From the NCBI GenBank assembly GCA_027257055.1, contig JAPVLO010000181.1, positions 1 to 64,000 of the forward strand: a stretch of 64,000 nucleotides of DNA. The letters run 5' to 3'. The number at the start of each line of letters is the position of its first letter. Position 1 is the stretch's first letter. This DNA is from Cephalopachus bancanus (lineage: Eukaryota > Chordata > Mammalia > Primates > Tarsiidae). Shown piece by piece: positions 1-12,228 of this stretch. The position numbers and the translations under genes are program-made. The notes below the pieces were generated by a model. It was not told where the DNA came from and did no database searches. It saw only the letters and a program-made list of their open reading frames with translations.

Positions 1-85
1 GGTCTCGCACTCCTGGGCTCAAGCAATGCCCCTGCCTTGGCCTCCCGAAGTGCTGAGATTACAAATGTGAGCCACTGCACCCGGC
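1..85 (-). mobile_element. Alu, cut by window edge
   Basis: 5' end of a minus-strand Alu ending GCCACTGCACCCGGC. Confidence 0.9.
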
Positions 86-89
86 GGCG

Positions 90-1050
90 GTCATGTTTTC
101 TTATCCTTTCTTGAACCAAGGAAGTGTCCCAGTGCTGCTTTTCTGAGAAATTTTCACTAGAATTAGGACTGAATATCTTCAAGTGATTTTTTTGTCATTT
201 GTGAAAATGATCCTGGACTTGTTTTCTTCCCTTACCTAATGATGGATGTGAAGCCTTCCTTGCACTCCTAGGATTGAGCCCGTTTGGTCAAAAGGGATCC
301 TTCCTTCTCATGCTCTTCGGGCGTGTACCCCACCGGGGGCACACGTGCTCACAGTGCCCAGGCCTCAAATCCACCTCCCTCACCCCCACCTTGATGTTCA
401 CACCTGGGTCCACTCACTGGGCTTGGATTCTACCCTGGAACATGTATACATCTTTGAAAAATATATGGCACTATTTTTGTGTGTTTGTAAAAGGTGATTT
501 TCTTTGTACTTCTATTGTTTCTGCTTTCTCTTTATTTCCTTCCTCCAATTTGTCCTGTTGTTCCTTTTGTCTGTGCCAAATTCATGCTAATTATCTGTCC
601 AGGATCTCTGCCTTTAACCTGAAGAGGCAAGTTCACCATCAGTTTTATTCATGTGTCTTTCTCCGGCTTCTCTGCTAATTGCGGCTGTGGGAGAGCTGTC
701 CTTGCTGGTGACATTGGCATTATAACAGCTTTCTTCTGTGTCACTGGTAATGGTGAGGCCTGAATGCTGCTTTGTCTGAGAACAATTCCTTTATCTGACT
801 TTGCCCGGCATACTTTTGACCACAATTTAATTTTTAACCTTTCAGAATCTGTTTCTTTTTTCTGACTTGGGATCTCACTCTGTTTCCTGGGGTGTAGGAG
901 CATGATCCTGCCAAGTAATCAGCACCATTCATCCCAATTTTACACAACCACACTTAATTAAATCCACGAACCCACAGGCTTTCTGTTTACCATGGCTTCT
1001 TGGATCTCACATTTTAACTTTTGAAGTTCAATTTCTTCCTCCTAAAATAT
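90..1050 (-). mobile_element. Decayed L1 ORF2-like sequence
   Basis: Segments such as the complement of TTCCTTGCACTCCTAGGATTGA (about 255-277) resemble the L1 reverse-transcriptase region read from the minus strand. Heavily decayed; borders uncertain. Confidence 0.4.
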
Positions 1051-1060
1051 CTCCTTTGAT

Positions 1061-1352
1061 TTTATTATTTTTGAGTTGGAATCTCACTCCTTCATCCAGT
1101 CTGGAGTGCAGTGGCACACACGCTCACAACCACTCTAGCATTGACCTTCTGGACTCCAGCGATCCTTCTGCGTCAGCCTTCCAGCAGCTGGAACTACAGA
1201 CTGCGTTACCATGCCTGGCTATTTTTTATTTTATTGTAGTGACAAGGTATCACCAGGTTGTCTGGGCTGGTCTTGAACCCGCTAGCTGAGGCAATCCACT
1301 CGCCTCAGCCTCCCAAAGTGCTGGGATTACAGGCTGAGCCACTGAGTCCAGC
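1061..1352 (-). mobile_element. Alu
   Basis: T-rich head, GAGTTGGAATCTCACTC, then full dimer. ATATCTC-like target duplication at both ends. Confidence 0.9.
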
Positions 1353-1604
1353 AGATATCTCTTTCAGAAAAATTATACTGATGGTCACCTCTCTCCATCT
1401 CTGTCTGAAGTGATGGGTTACTGGGCACTGAAGGCAAGGTTTAGGGTGCTTTTCCCTGAACACTCTGAAATTTCTTCTGGCTTCAATCACACTTTGGGAT
1501 CTCACACTGTCTAACTGTTCATCCCTGGAATATGGTCTTATATTTTTCCTCTGGTTGCTTTTAATCTGTGTAGTCTTTGGCATCCTGGAGTGTTGTTTTT
1601 CTTT

Positions 1605-1734
1605 CGTTTTTTAACATAGAGGTGGGTTCTGGCTATGTTGCCCATGCTGGTCTCAAACTCCTGGTGTCAAGTGATCCTCCCACCTCAACCTTCGAAAGTG
1701 GTGAGATTACAGGTATGAGCTACCACATCCAGCC
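1605..1734 (-). mobile_element. Alu monomer (left arm)
   Basis: One arm only, diverged. Confidence 0.75.
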
Positions 1735-2089
1735 TTGTTTCTGTTTTTAAAAAACATATCTAGGTATAGATTTATTTTGATTTATCCTGCACAAAGCCTG
1801 ATGAGTTTCATCAGTAACACGAGATAAGTCACATGTATGTGAGATTTCTAAAAACTCTTCTCAAATGACCTCTCCCACAGTCTTCTAGTCTTTCCTCTGA
1901 AAAACCCGCTAACATTTCTATCCTGCATGTCTTCTCTTAACTTCTTTCACTGAGTTTTCACCTTTTTATCTTTTTGTACTACCATCTAGATAATTTCTTG
2001 AATGCAGTCAGTAATTTTCTCTGTAGCTGTCTAATTGTTCTTAACTCATTTGCTGGGTTAATGTCAATAACTATTTTCCAGATTTTTTA

Positions 2090-2600
2090 TAGTTGTGAAA
2101 TAAACCTAACTAAAAGTTACCATCTTAACCATTTTTAAGTGTACAGCTTATGATTTTAAATACATTCATGGTGTTGTGCAACCACTGCCACCATCCATCT
2201 GCAAAATTTTTTGCATCTTGCAAAAGTGAAACTCTGTACCCTTTATTTTTTTATTTTGTTGAGTTGAAGTCTCACTCTGTCGCTCAGACTGGAATGCAGT
2301 GGCCGTTCCCGGCCACCGCAGCCTCGACCTGCTGGGCTCCGGCGGCCCTTCTGCCTCAGCCTTCCCAGTAGCTGGAATTACAGGCGCACGCTACCACACC
2401 CAGCTGATTTTTGATTTATTGTGGAGATGAGGTCTTGCCAAGTTGCCCAGGCGGGTCTCAAACCCTCAGGCTCAGGCAATCCACTCACCTCGCCTCCCAA
2501 AGCACGGGATTACAGACTGAGCCACCAAGCCTGGCCAACTCTGTACCCTTTAAACAATTACTGTCCATCCTCTCTTTTCTCCAAGCTGGATACTCAAGTC
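2090..2600. mobile_element. Ancient interspersed repeat split by an Alu
   Basis: The ACCATCTTAACCATTTTTAAG ... CATCTTGCAAAAGTGAAACT string is a familiar old mammalian repeat (L1M-type 3' region by memory). It is interrupted at 2246 by an Alu and resumes at 2553. Confidence 0.4.
2246..2536 (-). mobile_element. Alu with 16-bp target duplication
   Basis: Flanked by AACTCTGTACCCTTTA at 2230-2245 and 2537-2552. Confidence 0.97.
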
Positions 2601-2662
2601 AACAAGAAAATCAAGATCCTGGAAATGAATGGCAACAATGAAACAAGTTATCAAAACCGCTA

Positions 2663-2959
2663 AGGCTGGCTGCTGTGGTCATGCCTATAATTCCAGTTCT
2701 TTGGGATGCTGAGGTGAGAGGATTGCCTGAACCCATGAATTCAAGACCAGCCTTGTCAACTTGGCGAGATCTCATCTCTATAATAAATCAAAAAGTTAGC
2801 TGGGTGTGGTGGTACATGCCTGTAGTTCCAGCTTCTTGGAAGGCTGAGGCTGGAGGATCATCTGAACCCAGCAGGTCGAGGTTGAGGTGATGGTGAGGAT
2901 GCCACTGCACTCCAGTCTGGGCGACAGAGTGAGACTCCAATGCAAGAAAACAAAAAAAA
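2663..2959 (+). mobile_element. Alu inside L1
   Basis: Full dimer with the CAAAAAGTTAGC-type linker; interrupts the L1 codons for TSYQN / NFWD. Confidence 0.92.
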
Positions 2960-3008
2960 TCATAAAAACTTCTGGGACATAACCTAAGCTGTACTCAGAG
3001 GAAAATTT

Positions 3009-3305
3009 TTTTTTTTTTTTTTTTTTGAGTTGGAATCTCACTCTGTCGCCCAGACTGGAGTGCAGTGGCCGCTTCCGGTCACTGCAGCCTTGACCTGCTG
3101 GGCTCCGGTGATCCTTCCGCCTCAGCCTTCCAGGTAGCTGGAACTACTGGCACGTGCTACCACGCCCGGCTAATTTTTGATTTATTGTAGAGATGAGGTC
3201 TCGGCAAGTTGCCCAGGTGGGTCTCGAACCCACAGGTTCAGGCAATCCACTCACCTCAGCCTCCCAAGGCGTGGGATTACAGGCTGAGCCACCAAGCCCA
3301 GCTTG
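3009..3305 (-). mobile_element. Alu inside L1
   Basis: Flanked by GAGGAAAATTT at 2998-3008 and 3306-3316; L1 reading resumes after it. Confidence 0.96.
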
Positions 3306-3487
3306 GAGGAAAATTTATAGCGCTTAAGGCCTACATTAATAAGACGAAGAGCTTACATATTGACAACCTAACATCACACCTCAAGGAACTGGAGAAACAC
3401 AAGCAAACCAAGCCAAAAGCTACCAAAAGAAAAGAAATAACAAAGATTAGAGCAAAACCAAGTGAAACTGAAATTTTTAAAAATTAA

Positions 3488-3769
3488 GGCCAGGTTTGGT
3501 GGCTCAGCCTGTAATCCCAGTACTTTGGGAGGCCAAGGCAAGTGGATTGCCTGTGCTCGTGAGTTCAAGACCAGCCTGGCAACTTGGCAAGACCTCATCT
3601 CAACAATAAATCAAAATATTAGCCAGGCATGGTAGCGTGTGTCTGGAGTTCCGGCTACTTGGAAAGCTGAGGTGGAAGAATCACCAGAGCCCAGCTGGTG
3701 TATGCTGGGGTGGCCCTGAGCATGCCACTGCACTCCAAAAGAGTGAGACTCTGATTAAAAAAAAAAAAA
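3488..3769 (+). mobile_element. Alu inside L1
   Basis: GGCTCAGCCTG-type 5' end and A-tail. Confidence 0.93.
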
Positions 3770-6761
3770 TTAAAAGAATTAACAAAACAAAAAACTAGCT
3801 GTTTGAAAAAATAAGACTGACAGACCACTAGGTAGAGTAATTAAGAAACAAAGAGAAAATTCAAATCGCCTCAATCAGAAATGAAAATGGAGACATTACA
3901 ACTGATATGATGGAAATACAAAAGACAACCCGAGATTATTATGAACACTTCTACACAAATTAGACAATTTAGAGGAAATGGGTGAATTCATAGAAACATA
4001 CAACCCCCATCCCTGAATTAGGAAGAAATAAAAACCCTGAACAGATCAATAATGAGTAGGGAGATTGAAGCAGTAATTAAAAGTCTCCCCCTCAAAAAAC
4101 AGTCCGGTATCTGACGAACTCACAGCTGAATTCTACCAGACTTTCAAAGAAGAATTGGTACCAATTTTCCTGAAGCTATTCCATAAGATTGAAGAGGAGG
4201 GAATTCTCCCTAACTCACTTTATAAACCCAGTATCACTCTCACACCAGATTCAGGAAAAGACACAAACAAAAAAGAAAACTGCAGACTGGAATCCCTGAT
4301 GATGACAGACATGAAAATCCTCACTAAAATATTAGCAAACTGAACTCATCAGCACATTAAAGAAAAAAAAATCTACCAAGTAGGTGAAACAACTTTACAA
4401 GGAGAACTACCTAACTCTGATAGAAACTATAGAGGACACAAACAAATGGAGAAACTATCATTGTCATTTTTCACAGAATTAGAAAAAAAAATCCTAAAAT
4501 ATATAATGGAACCAAAAAAGAGCCAGACTACTAGCCAAAGTAGTCCTAAGCAAAAAGAACAAAACCAAAGGTATCACATTACCATGCTTCAAATTATACT
4601 ATAAGACTACAGTAACCAAAACACCACGGTACTGGTACAAGAGCAGACATGTGGACCAATGGGACAGAATACAGAATCTCCACAATTAAACCAAAATACT
4701 TACAACCAACTGATCTTTGACAAAGCAAACAAAAACACACACCAGGGAAAGGACACCCTATTCAACAAATGGTGGTGGGAAAATTGGATAGCTACATGCA
4801 AAAAAATAAAGCTCAATCTCTAATCTCTCACCATATACAAAAATTAACTCAAGATGGATTAAAGACTTAAATGTCAGACCTAAAACCATAAAAATCCTAA
4901 AAGAACACCTAGTAAAAACTCTTCTGGGCACAGAGAATGTATGCCTAAAGCTTCAAAAGCATATGCAACAGAAATACTAAATAAATGGGACTTAACTGAA
5001 CTAAAAAGCTCCTATCCAGCAAAAGAAACCATTAACAGGCAACCTACAGAACATGAGAAGATCTTCACAAGATATATATCTGACAAAGGACTAATATACA
5101 GAATCTATAATGAACACAAACAAATCAGCAAGAAAAAAAGCAAATGACCCCATTAAAAAATGGGCAAATGACATGAACGGACATCTCTCAAGAGAAAATA
5201 TCCAAATTGCCAACAAATATATGAATAAATGCTCATCAGCAATGAAATGCAAATTAAAACCACAATGAGATACAACCTTCCACCAGTCACAATGGGCATT
5301 ATTAGAAAAAATCAAAAAACAATAGAGGCTGGCTAGCAAGGATACAGTCAAAAGGGAACACTTTTATACCGTTGGTGGAAGTGTAAATTAGTACAGCTTC
5401 TATGGAAATCAGTATGGAGACATCTCAGAAAACAAAAAGATGTATCATTAGATCCAGCAATCCCACTGCTAGGTATCTACTCAAAGAAGCAGAGGTTGTT
5501 ATATAAAAAAGACACCTGCACTCGCATGTTCCTCACAGCACAATTCACAATTGCAAAGATGTGGAATCAACCTAAATGCCCACCAACTGATCAGTGGATA
5601 ATGGAAATGTGGTTTGCGTGCACAATGGAATGCTAATCAGCCATCAAAAGGAATTAAATCATGTCTTTTGCAGCAATTTGGATGAAACTGAAGAACATCA
5701 ACTGAAGTGAACTAACAGGAACAGAAAACTGAACACCGCATGTTCCCGCTTATAAATGGGAGCTAGACTAAGGATCTGCAAAGGCATTGAAAATGGAATG
5801 ATGGACAATGGAGATTCAGAAGCGGGGAAGGGGTGGAGAGACGAAAAGTCACTTATCGAGTACAATGTACACACGTGGAAGTAGTGGGCATACTTAAAGC
5901 CCACACTTGTCCCCCACTGTACAATACAATCATGTAGTCAAAAACTACCTGTAGCCCCTAAAGCTACCGAAATAAAGATTAAAATGTAAAAACAAAACAG
6001 AAAAAGAGAAGCATGTGTCCTCTAGCTTTTTTCTTTTTAAAGACGATTTTGGCTATCTAGTGTCTCTTGAGATTTCACTCAGAATTTAATATGGGTCTTT
6101 CGATTTCTGCAAAAGACATGATTGGGACTTTAATAAGGATAGAATCTGTAGATCGCTTTTGGGTAGCATTACTATTTTTAACAACATTAAGTCTTTCAAT
6201 CCACAAACAGTATGCGTTTCCATTTGCCTGTGCTCTTTAATGTCTTTCAGGAATGTTCTGTGGTTTTCACTGTGTAAGTCTTTCACTCCTTTGGTTAATC
6301 CCTAAGCATTTTATTCTTTTTGATGCTGTTGTAAACAGAATTACTGTTGTAATCGCCTTCTTAGGTTGTTCATTGTTAATGTACAGAAGTGCAGCTGATT
6401 TTTATATATTGGCTTTTTATCCTGCCACTTTGCTAAATTCATTATTAGTTCTAATGGTCTTGCTGTAGACTCTTTAGGGTTTTCGACATGTAAAATATCA
6501 TCAGCAAACAGATCATTTTACTTCTTCCTATCCAATGTGGATGTCTTTTATTTCTCTTTCTTGTTTAATTGCCCTGGCTACCACTTCCAGTACTATGTCA
6601 AAGAGAATGGTGAAAGCAGGCATTCTTGCCTTGCTCCTGATCTTAGAGGGAAAGCTCGCAATCTTCCACTATTGAATATGTTGCTTGCTGTGTTTTTCAC
6701 ATATAACTTTTATTATGTTGAGATAGTTTGCTAGTTTGCTGAGTGTTATGAAAGGGTGTTG

Positions 6762-7070
6762 AAGCAGGGTATGGTGGCTCACACCTGTAATCCCAGCACT
6801 TTGGGAGGCAGGGACGAGAGGATTGCCTGAGTCCAAGGATTCGAGACCAGCCTTGGCAGCTTGGCAAGACCTCATCTCTACAATAAATCAAAAAATTAGC
6901 TGAATGTGTTGGCGCATGCCTGTGGTTTCAGCTCTTGGAAGGTTGAGGCGGAAGGAGCGCCTGAGCAAAACAGGTCGAAGCTGCGGTTGCCATGAGCGTG
7001 CCATTGCCTTCCAGCCTGGGCAACAGAGTGAGACTCCAACTCAAAAATAAAAAGGAAAAAAAAAAAAAAA
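6762..7070 (+). mobile_element. Alu inside L1
   Basis: Imperfect target duplication GAAAGGGTGTTGAA / GAAAAGGTGCTGAA. Confidence 0.93.
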
Positions 7071-7230
7071 GAAAAGGTGCTGAATTTCATCAAATGCTTT
7101 TGCTGCATCCATTGAGATGATCATGTGGGTTTTACCTTTGTTCTGTTAATGTATTACATTAATTGTCACATGTTGAACTGTCCTTACATTCTAGGAATAA
7201 ATTCCACTTGGTCATAGTATATAATTCTTT

Positions 7231-7440
7231 ACTCCTGGGCTCAAGTAATTCTCTGGAGTCGGCCTCCTATGCAGCTGGGAATACAGGCGTGTACCACCAT
7301 GCTCGCCTATTTTTAAAAATTTTTTGTAATGAGGTCTTGCTATGTTGCACAAGCTGGTCTCAAACTCCTAAGCTCAAGCAGTCCTCCTGCCTCAGCTTCC
7401 CAAAGTGTGGGATTGCATGCATGAACCACTTCCCCTGGCC
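7231..7440 (-). mobile_element. Truncated Alu inside L1
   Basis: Lacks the poly(T) and much of the right arm. Confidence 0.85.
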
Positions 7441-7473
7441 TTTTATTGTGGTTCTGAATTCTGTTTGCCAGTA

Positions 7474-7842
7474 TAGATACTCCTCGACTTATAATGGAGT
7501 CTTTTCCCAATAAACCCATTGTCAATTGGAAATGTCATAAGTCAAAAATGCATTTAATAACACCAAATCTACCCAACATCACATGACTAGACAGCCAGCC
7601 TACGTTAAATGTGTTCAGAACATTTACTTTAGCCTACAATTGGGCAAAAGCATCTAACTCAAAGCCTATTTTATAATAAAGTGTTGACCATCTCATGTGA
7701 TTTATCCAATCCTTTACTGAAAGTAAAAGCCAATGGTTTTATGGGTGTTTGATGTATGGTATCTACTGAAGATGTATCACTTTCACCCCACTGTAAAGTC
7801 AAGAAATCATCAGCCAAGCAGTCATAAGTTGGCCACAGTCTG
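7474..7842. mobile_element. Short pogo/Tigger-like DNA transposon (MITE) with TA target duplication
   Basis: Ends are imperfect inverted repeats (7474-7497 and about 7819-7842, sharing ACTTAT cores). TA at 7472-7473 and 7843-7844 flanks it, and the surrounding L1 is continuous once the element and one TA are removed. The interior (GCATTTAATAACACC, GCCTATTTTATAATAAAGTG) is a known primate non-autonomous repeat type. No transposase. Confidence 0.7.
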
Positions 7843-8364
7843 TATTTTGTAGAGGATTTTTGCATCAATGCTCACAGGGATATTGGTCTGTCGTTTTCTT
7901 GTCGTGTCCTTTCCTAGCTTTGGTATCAGGATAATGCTGGCCTCACAGAATGAGTCTGGAAGTGTTCCCTCCTCTTTAATTTTTTTGAAGAGTCTGAGAA
8001 GGATTGATATTAGTTCCTTCTTAAGTGTCTTGTGGAATTCATCAGTGAAGCATCAGGTCCAGAGCTTTCTTTGTCAGGAGATTTTTGATGACTGATTCGA
8101 TCTCTTTACTTGTTAAACATCTATTCATATTTCCTATTTTTCATGATCTAGTCGTGGTAGGTTTTGCGTTTCTAGAAATTTGTCCGTTTCATCTAGGTTA
8201 CCCAATTTTATTAGAGTACAATTGTTCATAGAACTCTCCCACAATTCCTTTTTGTTTCTGTAGAAGCAGTACGACTCTGTGGGTTTTGTAATCTGCATCT
8301 TCTTTTACTCTTAGTTCATCTAGTTAAAGGGTTTTTTTGGTGATCTTGTCAAAGAACTAACTTA

Positions 8365-8366
<2 letters not shown>

Positions 8367-8426
<60 letters not shown>

Positions 8427-8443
8427 GTCTCTCTCTGTCTCTC
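8367..8443. repeat. (TC)n microsatellite
   Basis: Near-pure TC run with three G interruptions toward the right end; borders an old Alu inside an L1. Confidence 0.97.
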
Positions 8444-8445
8444 AA

Positions 8446-8694
8446 AGTTTTAGAGACAGGGTTTCACTCTGTCACCCAGGCTGGAGTTCAGAGGCTGGAT
8501 TCTGAGTAGCCTCCTGAGTAGTTAAGACTATAGGTTCATGCTACCACACCAAGCTACTTTAAAAATTTGTTTTTTAAAGAGACTGGTTCTCACTATGCTG
8601 CCCAGACTGATTTCTAACTCCTGACTTCAAGCAGTCTTTCTTCCTCAGCCTTCCAGAATGTTGGGATCATAAATGTGAGCCACTATGCCTGCTC
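8446..8694 (-). mobile_element. Old Alu with internal deletion
   Basis: About 50 bp missing after GGCTGGAGTTCAGAGGCTGG. Confidence 0.85.
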
Positions 8695-9276
8695 AGTGGG
8701 GTATCACTGATTTTCTCTAGTTTTTCTATTGTCTACGTAGTTATTATTCTCTAATTTGAATTTATAACAGCTGAACTTCAATAACATAAAAACATAACTC
8801 CTTTACAGCTCTATCCCTATTCCGTAGTTGTTGATGTCACAAAATTACATGATTGTACACTGTGTGTCCTACAACATACACTAGTAATTTTAAATTTATT
8901 TGTACCTTAAATTATATAGAAAGCAAAATGTGAAATTACAAACTGAGGTTCTGATAATAGTAGCTTTTAGATTAGTAATTTTAAAAAATATATTAGTGTC
9001 TTAAATAATGTAGAAAGCAAAAAAGTGGAGCTATAAATAATTGTTATAAGAAGGCAAGCTTTTATAATTGCTCATTGATTTACTCTATTGACATTTTTAT
9101 TTCCTCATACTACTTCTAGTAACTATGTAGCTTACTTGTATTTCAATCTGCAGGACTTCCCTTGAACATTACAGGCAAGGCAGATCTAGTGGTAACTATC
9201 TCCCTCAGCTTTTAAAAAATTTCATAATGTCTTAATTTCACTCTCATTTTTGAAGAACAGTTTTGCTGGCTATAGG

Positions 9277-9569
9277 ATTTTTTTTTTTTGGTTGCAGTCT
9301 CACTCTGTTGCCTAACCTGGAGTGCGACGGTACAGTCTTGGTACCACAGCCTTGACCTGCTGGGCTGAGGTGATCCTTCCACCTCAGCCTTCCAAGTAGC
9401 TGGAACTATAGGTGTGTGCCACCACACCTGACTAATTTTTTTTATTTATTGTAGAGACGAGATCTTGCCAAGTTGCCCAAGTTGGTCTTGACACCCTGGG
9501 TTCAGGCAGTCTTCTTGTCTCTACCTCCCAAAGTGCTGGGATTATAGGCATGAGCCATCATGCCCGGCC
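9277..9569 (-). mobile_element. Alu, first of tandem pair
   Basis: Pair 9277-9880 shares one target duplication TATAGGATT (9271-9279, 9882-9890). Confidence 0.94.
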
Positions 9570-9880
9570 TTTTTTTTTTTTCTTTTTACACAGGTCTCAT
9601 TCTGTCATCCATGCTGGAATGCAGCTGCACAGTCATAGCTAACTTCAGCTTCTAACTCCTTGCCTCAAGTGATCCTCCTGCCTCAGCTTCCGAAGTAGCT
9701 GGGACTACAGGCACACACTACTGCAACTGACTTTTAATCTAATTTTTTCTTTTAAATTTTTTAAGAGATGGGATCTTGCTATCTTGCTCAGGCTGGTCTT
9801 GAACTCTTGGTCTCAAGCTATCCTCCCCCAGTCCTCCAAAACTGCTCGAATTACAGGCATGAGTCACCACACCCAACCCA
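9570..9880 (-). mobile_element. Alu, second of tandem pair
   Basis: Older, more diverged arm pair next to the first copy. Confidence 0.9.
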
Positions 9881-10448
9881 GTATAGGATTCTTGGTTGAG
9901 TTTTTTTGTTTTAGCAGTTTGACTATGTTCCCCCCACTGCCTTCAGGGCTCCAAAGTTTCTGATGAGAAATCTGCTGATAGTCTCATTGAGAATCCTTTG
10001 TATGTAACAGGCTTATCTCTTGCTGCTTTCAAAATTCTGATTTTCAAAAGACTGATCATAATGTGTCTCAGTGTGGGTCTCTGACTTCATCTTACCTGAA
10101 GTTCACTGAACTTCTCAGATGTTTATATTCATGCATTTCAACTTTGGGGGAGTTTTTAGCCATTATTTCTTTAAATATTCTCTTTTCTCTTCTCCTTCTG
10201 GGAATCACACAATTACTTATGTTGGTCCAGTTGATGGCACCCCACATGTCCCTTAGGCTCTGTTCACTTTTTCTTAAACTTTTTTCTGTTTGTTTCTTAG
10301 ACTTGACAATTCTCATTATCCTATTTTCAAGTTTATGAATTCTTTCTTCTGCCTGCTCACATCTTCCTCTGAATCTCTCCAGTAAAATTTTCATTTCAGC
10401 TATTATACTTTTCAGCTCTGGAATTTATATGTACGTATGTATATATTT

Positions 10449-10487
10449 CTGAGTTGGAGTCTTACTCTGTCACCCAAGCCGGAATTT
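10449..10487 (-). mobile_element. Alu 3'-end fragment
   Basis: Short piece GAGTTGGAGTCTTACTCTGT only. Confidence 0.7.
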
Positions 10488-10516
10488 CTATTTATTATTT
10501 CTGTGTGTATGTGTGT

Positions 10517-10816
10517 ATTTTTGAGTTGGACTCACACTCTGTCACCCAGGCTGGAGTGCAGTGGCATGATCATGATGATCACAGCTCACAGCAGCCTCAA
10601 CCTCCTTGGTTCAAGTGATCTTTCCACCTCTGCATTCCAAGTAGCTGGGATCACCTGCACCCACCACCATGTACAGTCAGCTAATTTTTTTTTTTTTTTT
10701 GTAGAGATGAGGTTTCACTATGCTGCCCAGGCTGGTCTTGAACTCCTGAGCTCAAGGAATCTATCTGCCTCAGCCTCCCAAAGTGCTGGGATTACAGGTG
10801 TGAGCCACTGCGGCAG
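10517..10816 (-). mobile_element. Alu
   Basis: GGAATTTCT repeats on both sides of it, suggesting a target duplication. Confidence 0.93.
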
Positions 10817-10911
10817 TCTGGAATTTCTTTTTAGCTTCTTTTTAGGTTTTCTGTCTCTTCATTGATATTGACATTTTGTTCATACATAATTTTGTTGACT
10901 TTCATCATGAC

Positions 10912-11208
10912 TTTTTTTTTTTTTTTTTTGAGTTGGAGTCTCACTCTGTCACCCAGACTGGAGTGCAGTGACACGCTCCTGGCCACTGCAGCCTCGACCT
11001 CCTGGGCTCTGGCGATCCTTCCGCCTCAGCCTTCCAAGTAGCTGGAACTACAGGCGCATGCTACCACACCCGGTTAATTTTTTGATTTATTGTAGAGATG
11101 AAGTCTCACCAAGTTGCCCAGGCAGGTCTCGAACCTGCGGGCTCAGGCAATTCACTCACCTCAGCCTCCCAAGGTGCGGGATTACAGGCTGAGCCACCGA
11201 GCCCAGCC
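10912..11208 (-). mobile_element. Alu, GCTGAGCC subtype
   Basis: Long T-run head; CAT(C)ATG-like target duplication. Confidence 0.95.
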
Positions 11209-11559
11209 ACACCATGTCTTCTTTTAGTTCTCTGGGCATCCTTAAGACAGTTGTGTTAATGTCTTTGTTTAGTAAATCTAGTAGATCTGTCATCAGTTCT
11301 TTTTTAGGGACAGTTTCTGTTTATTTTCCCCCTTTGAATGGGCCACATTTTCCTGTCTCTTTGTAGCCCTTGTGATTTTTTGTTGAACACTGGACATTTG
11401 AATCTAATAATATGGTAACTCTGGAAATTTTGTTTTCCCCCTTATCCTGAGTTGAGTTTGCTATTTTTATTTATTGTTCTTGCTTTCTTTTGGTTGTTGT
11501 AGGCTGTCTCTGTGCTGAGGAAACACAACATGCGGTATAAAACATAAGGTCTTTTCAGG

Positions 11560-12228
11560 TTTTTTGTGAGCCTGCATCTTTCTCTGGGCATGCCAGTCAC
11601 TTTCTAATTTTCCCACGTATGCAGTTTGCTTCCAAACGTCCTATTCTTTTAATGTCTGGCTCCCAAAAGAGTAAAAAGAGAAAAATGAAGGGGTAGAAAA
11701 TGGGAGGGTGGGGAATAGGAATTATGTTGGCCCTTTCAATTCCCTTGAAGTCACTTCAGATTGAGGGGAGGGGCTAACAATAATGGAGGGAAGTGCAACA
11801 CAATGGCTACCACCTGTTTGCCTGCACCTCTGTGATCAGAAGCAGTAGTCCAGGACCCAAGGTACAGATGGTGGCTATTTGGAGGACAGGGTCCTTTTGC
11901 CCACCCTGGCCTCCATAAACTGCATGCAGGCTCATCCAGAAACACATGCACACACTCTTCCAGGCAGCTGCTGTATCTACTGGCAGTGGGACATGGGTAG
12001 CTGCTGCTGTGTTAAGAGTTGAAACTGACCAAAATTAACCCCAGTTTTCCATGCAAGCCTTTCCCTGGAAATTGTAAGCCTTCGACAGACATCAAAGGTT
12101 CAGTTCCAAAATAGTTATACCAAATTCTGCCAGTGCAATTGTTGTCTGGATGGGGAGACAGATTCCTGATGCTTCCTGCTCCGCTATTTTCCCAGAATCT
12201 TCTCAATGACTCTATTTTAACCCCCTAG
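11560..12228. other. NSD2: Intron 19 interval without recognised repeat
   Basis: Between the HAL1/L1 block and the next Alu. No gene or clear element; contains a GGGAGG-type purine stretch near 11700. Confidence 0.5.

Larger units (their letters stand above)
2553..6010 (+). mobile_element. L1 retrotransposon, 5'-truncated, ORF2 to poly(A), with nested Alus
   Basis: Translated pieces on the plus strand follow L1 ORF2 in order: a linker (HIDNLTSHLKELEKHK), reverse-transcriptase pieces ([30 protein letters not shown]), then the C-terminal part and 3' UTR, with an A-rich tail near 5985-6010. Many stops and an internal deletion around 4345-4400 make it dead. Three Alus (2663, 3009, 3488) sit inside it. 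Left border uncertain because another old repeat adjoins. Confidence 0.85.
6020..8760 (-). mobile_element. L1 retrotransposon ORF2 fragment, inverse to its neighbour
   Basis: Minus-strand L1 reverse-transcriptase region (for example the complement of ATCATCAGCAAACAGATCAT and CATTGAGATGATCATGTGGG). It is interrupted by Alus at 6762, 7231 and 8446, a small DNA transposon at 7474-7842 and a (TC)n run at 8367, and the L1 resumes after each. No intact frame. Confidence 0.8.
9210..11560 (-). mobile_element. L1/HAL1 ORF1-region fragment
   Basis: Minus strand carries a decayed ORF1 coiled-coil (10092-10394: EQAEERIHKLENRI, KSEQSLRDMWGAI) typical of L1/HAL1, followed upstream by the HAL1-like run around 11330-11440. 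Interrupted by Alus at 9277, 9570, 10517 and 10912. Confidence 0.7.

Noticed and set aside
10092..10394. 100-codon minus-strand frame with coiled-coil look
   Set aside because: It is a decayed L1/HAL1 ORF1 remnant, not a host gene.
10437..10865. Open frame of about 142 codons, and many similar ones
   Set aside because: Lies in Alu sequence; Alus read in any frame often give 60-140 open codons.
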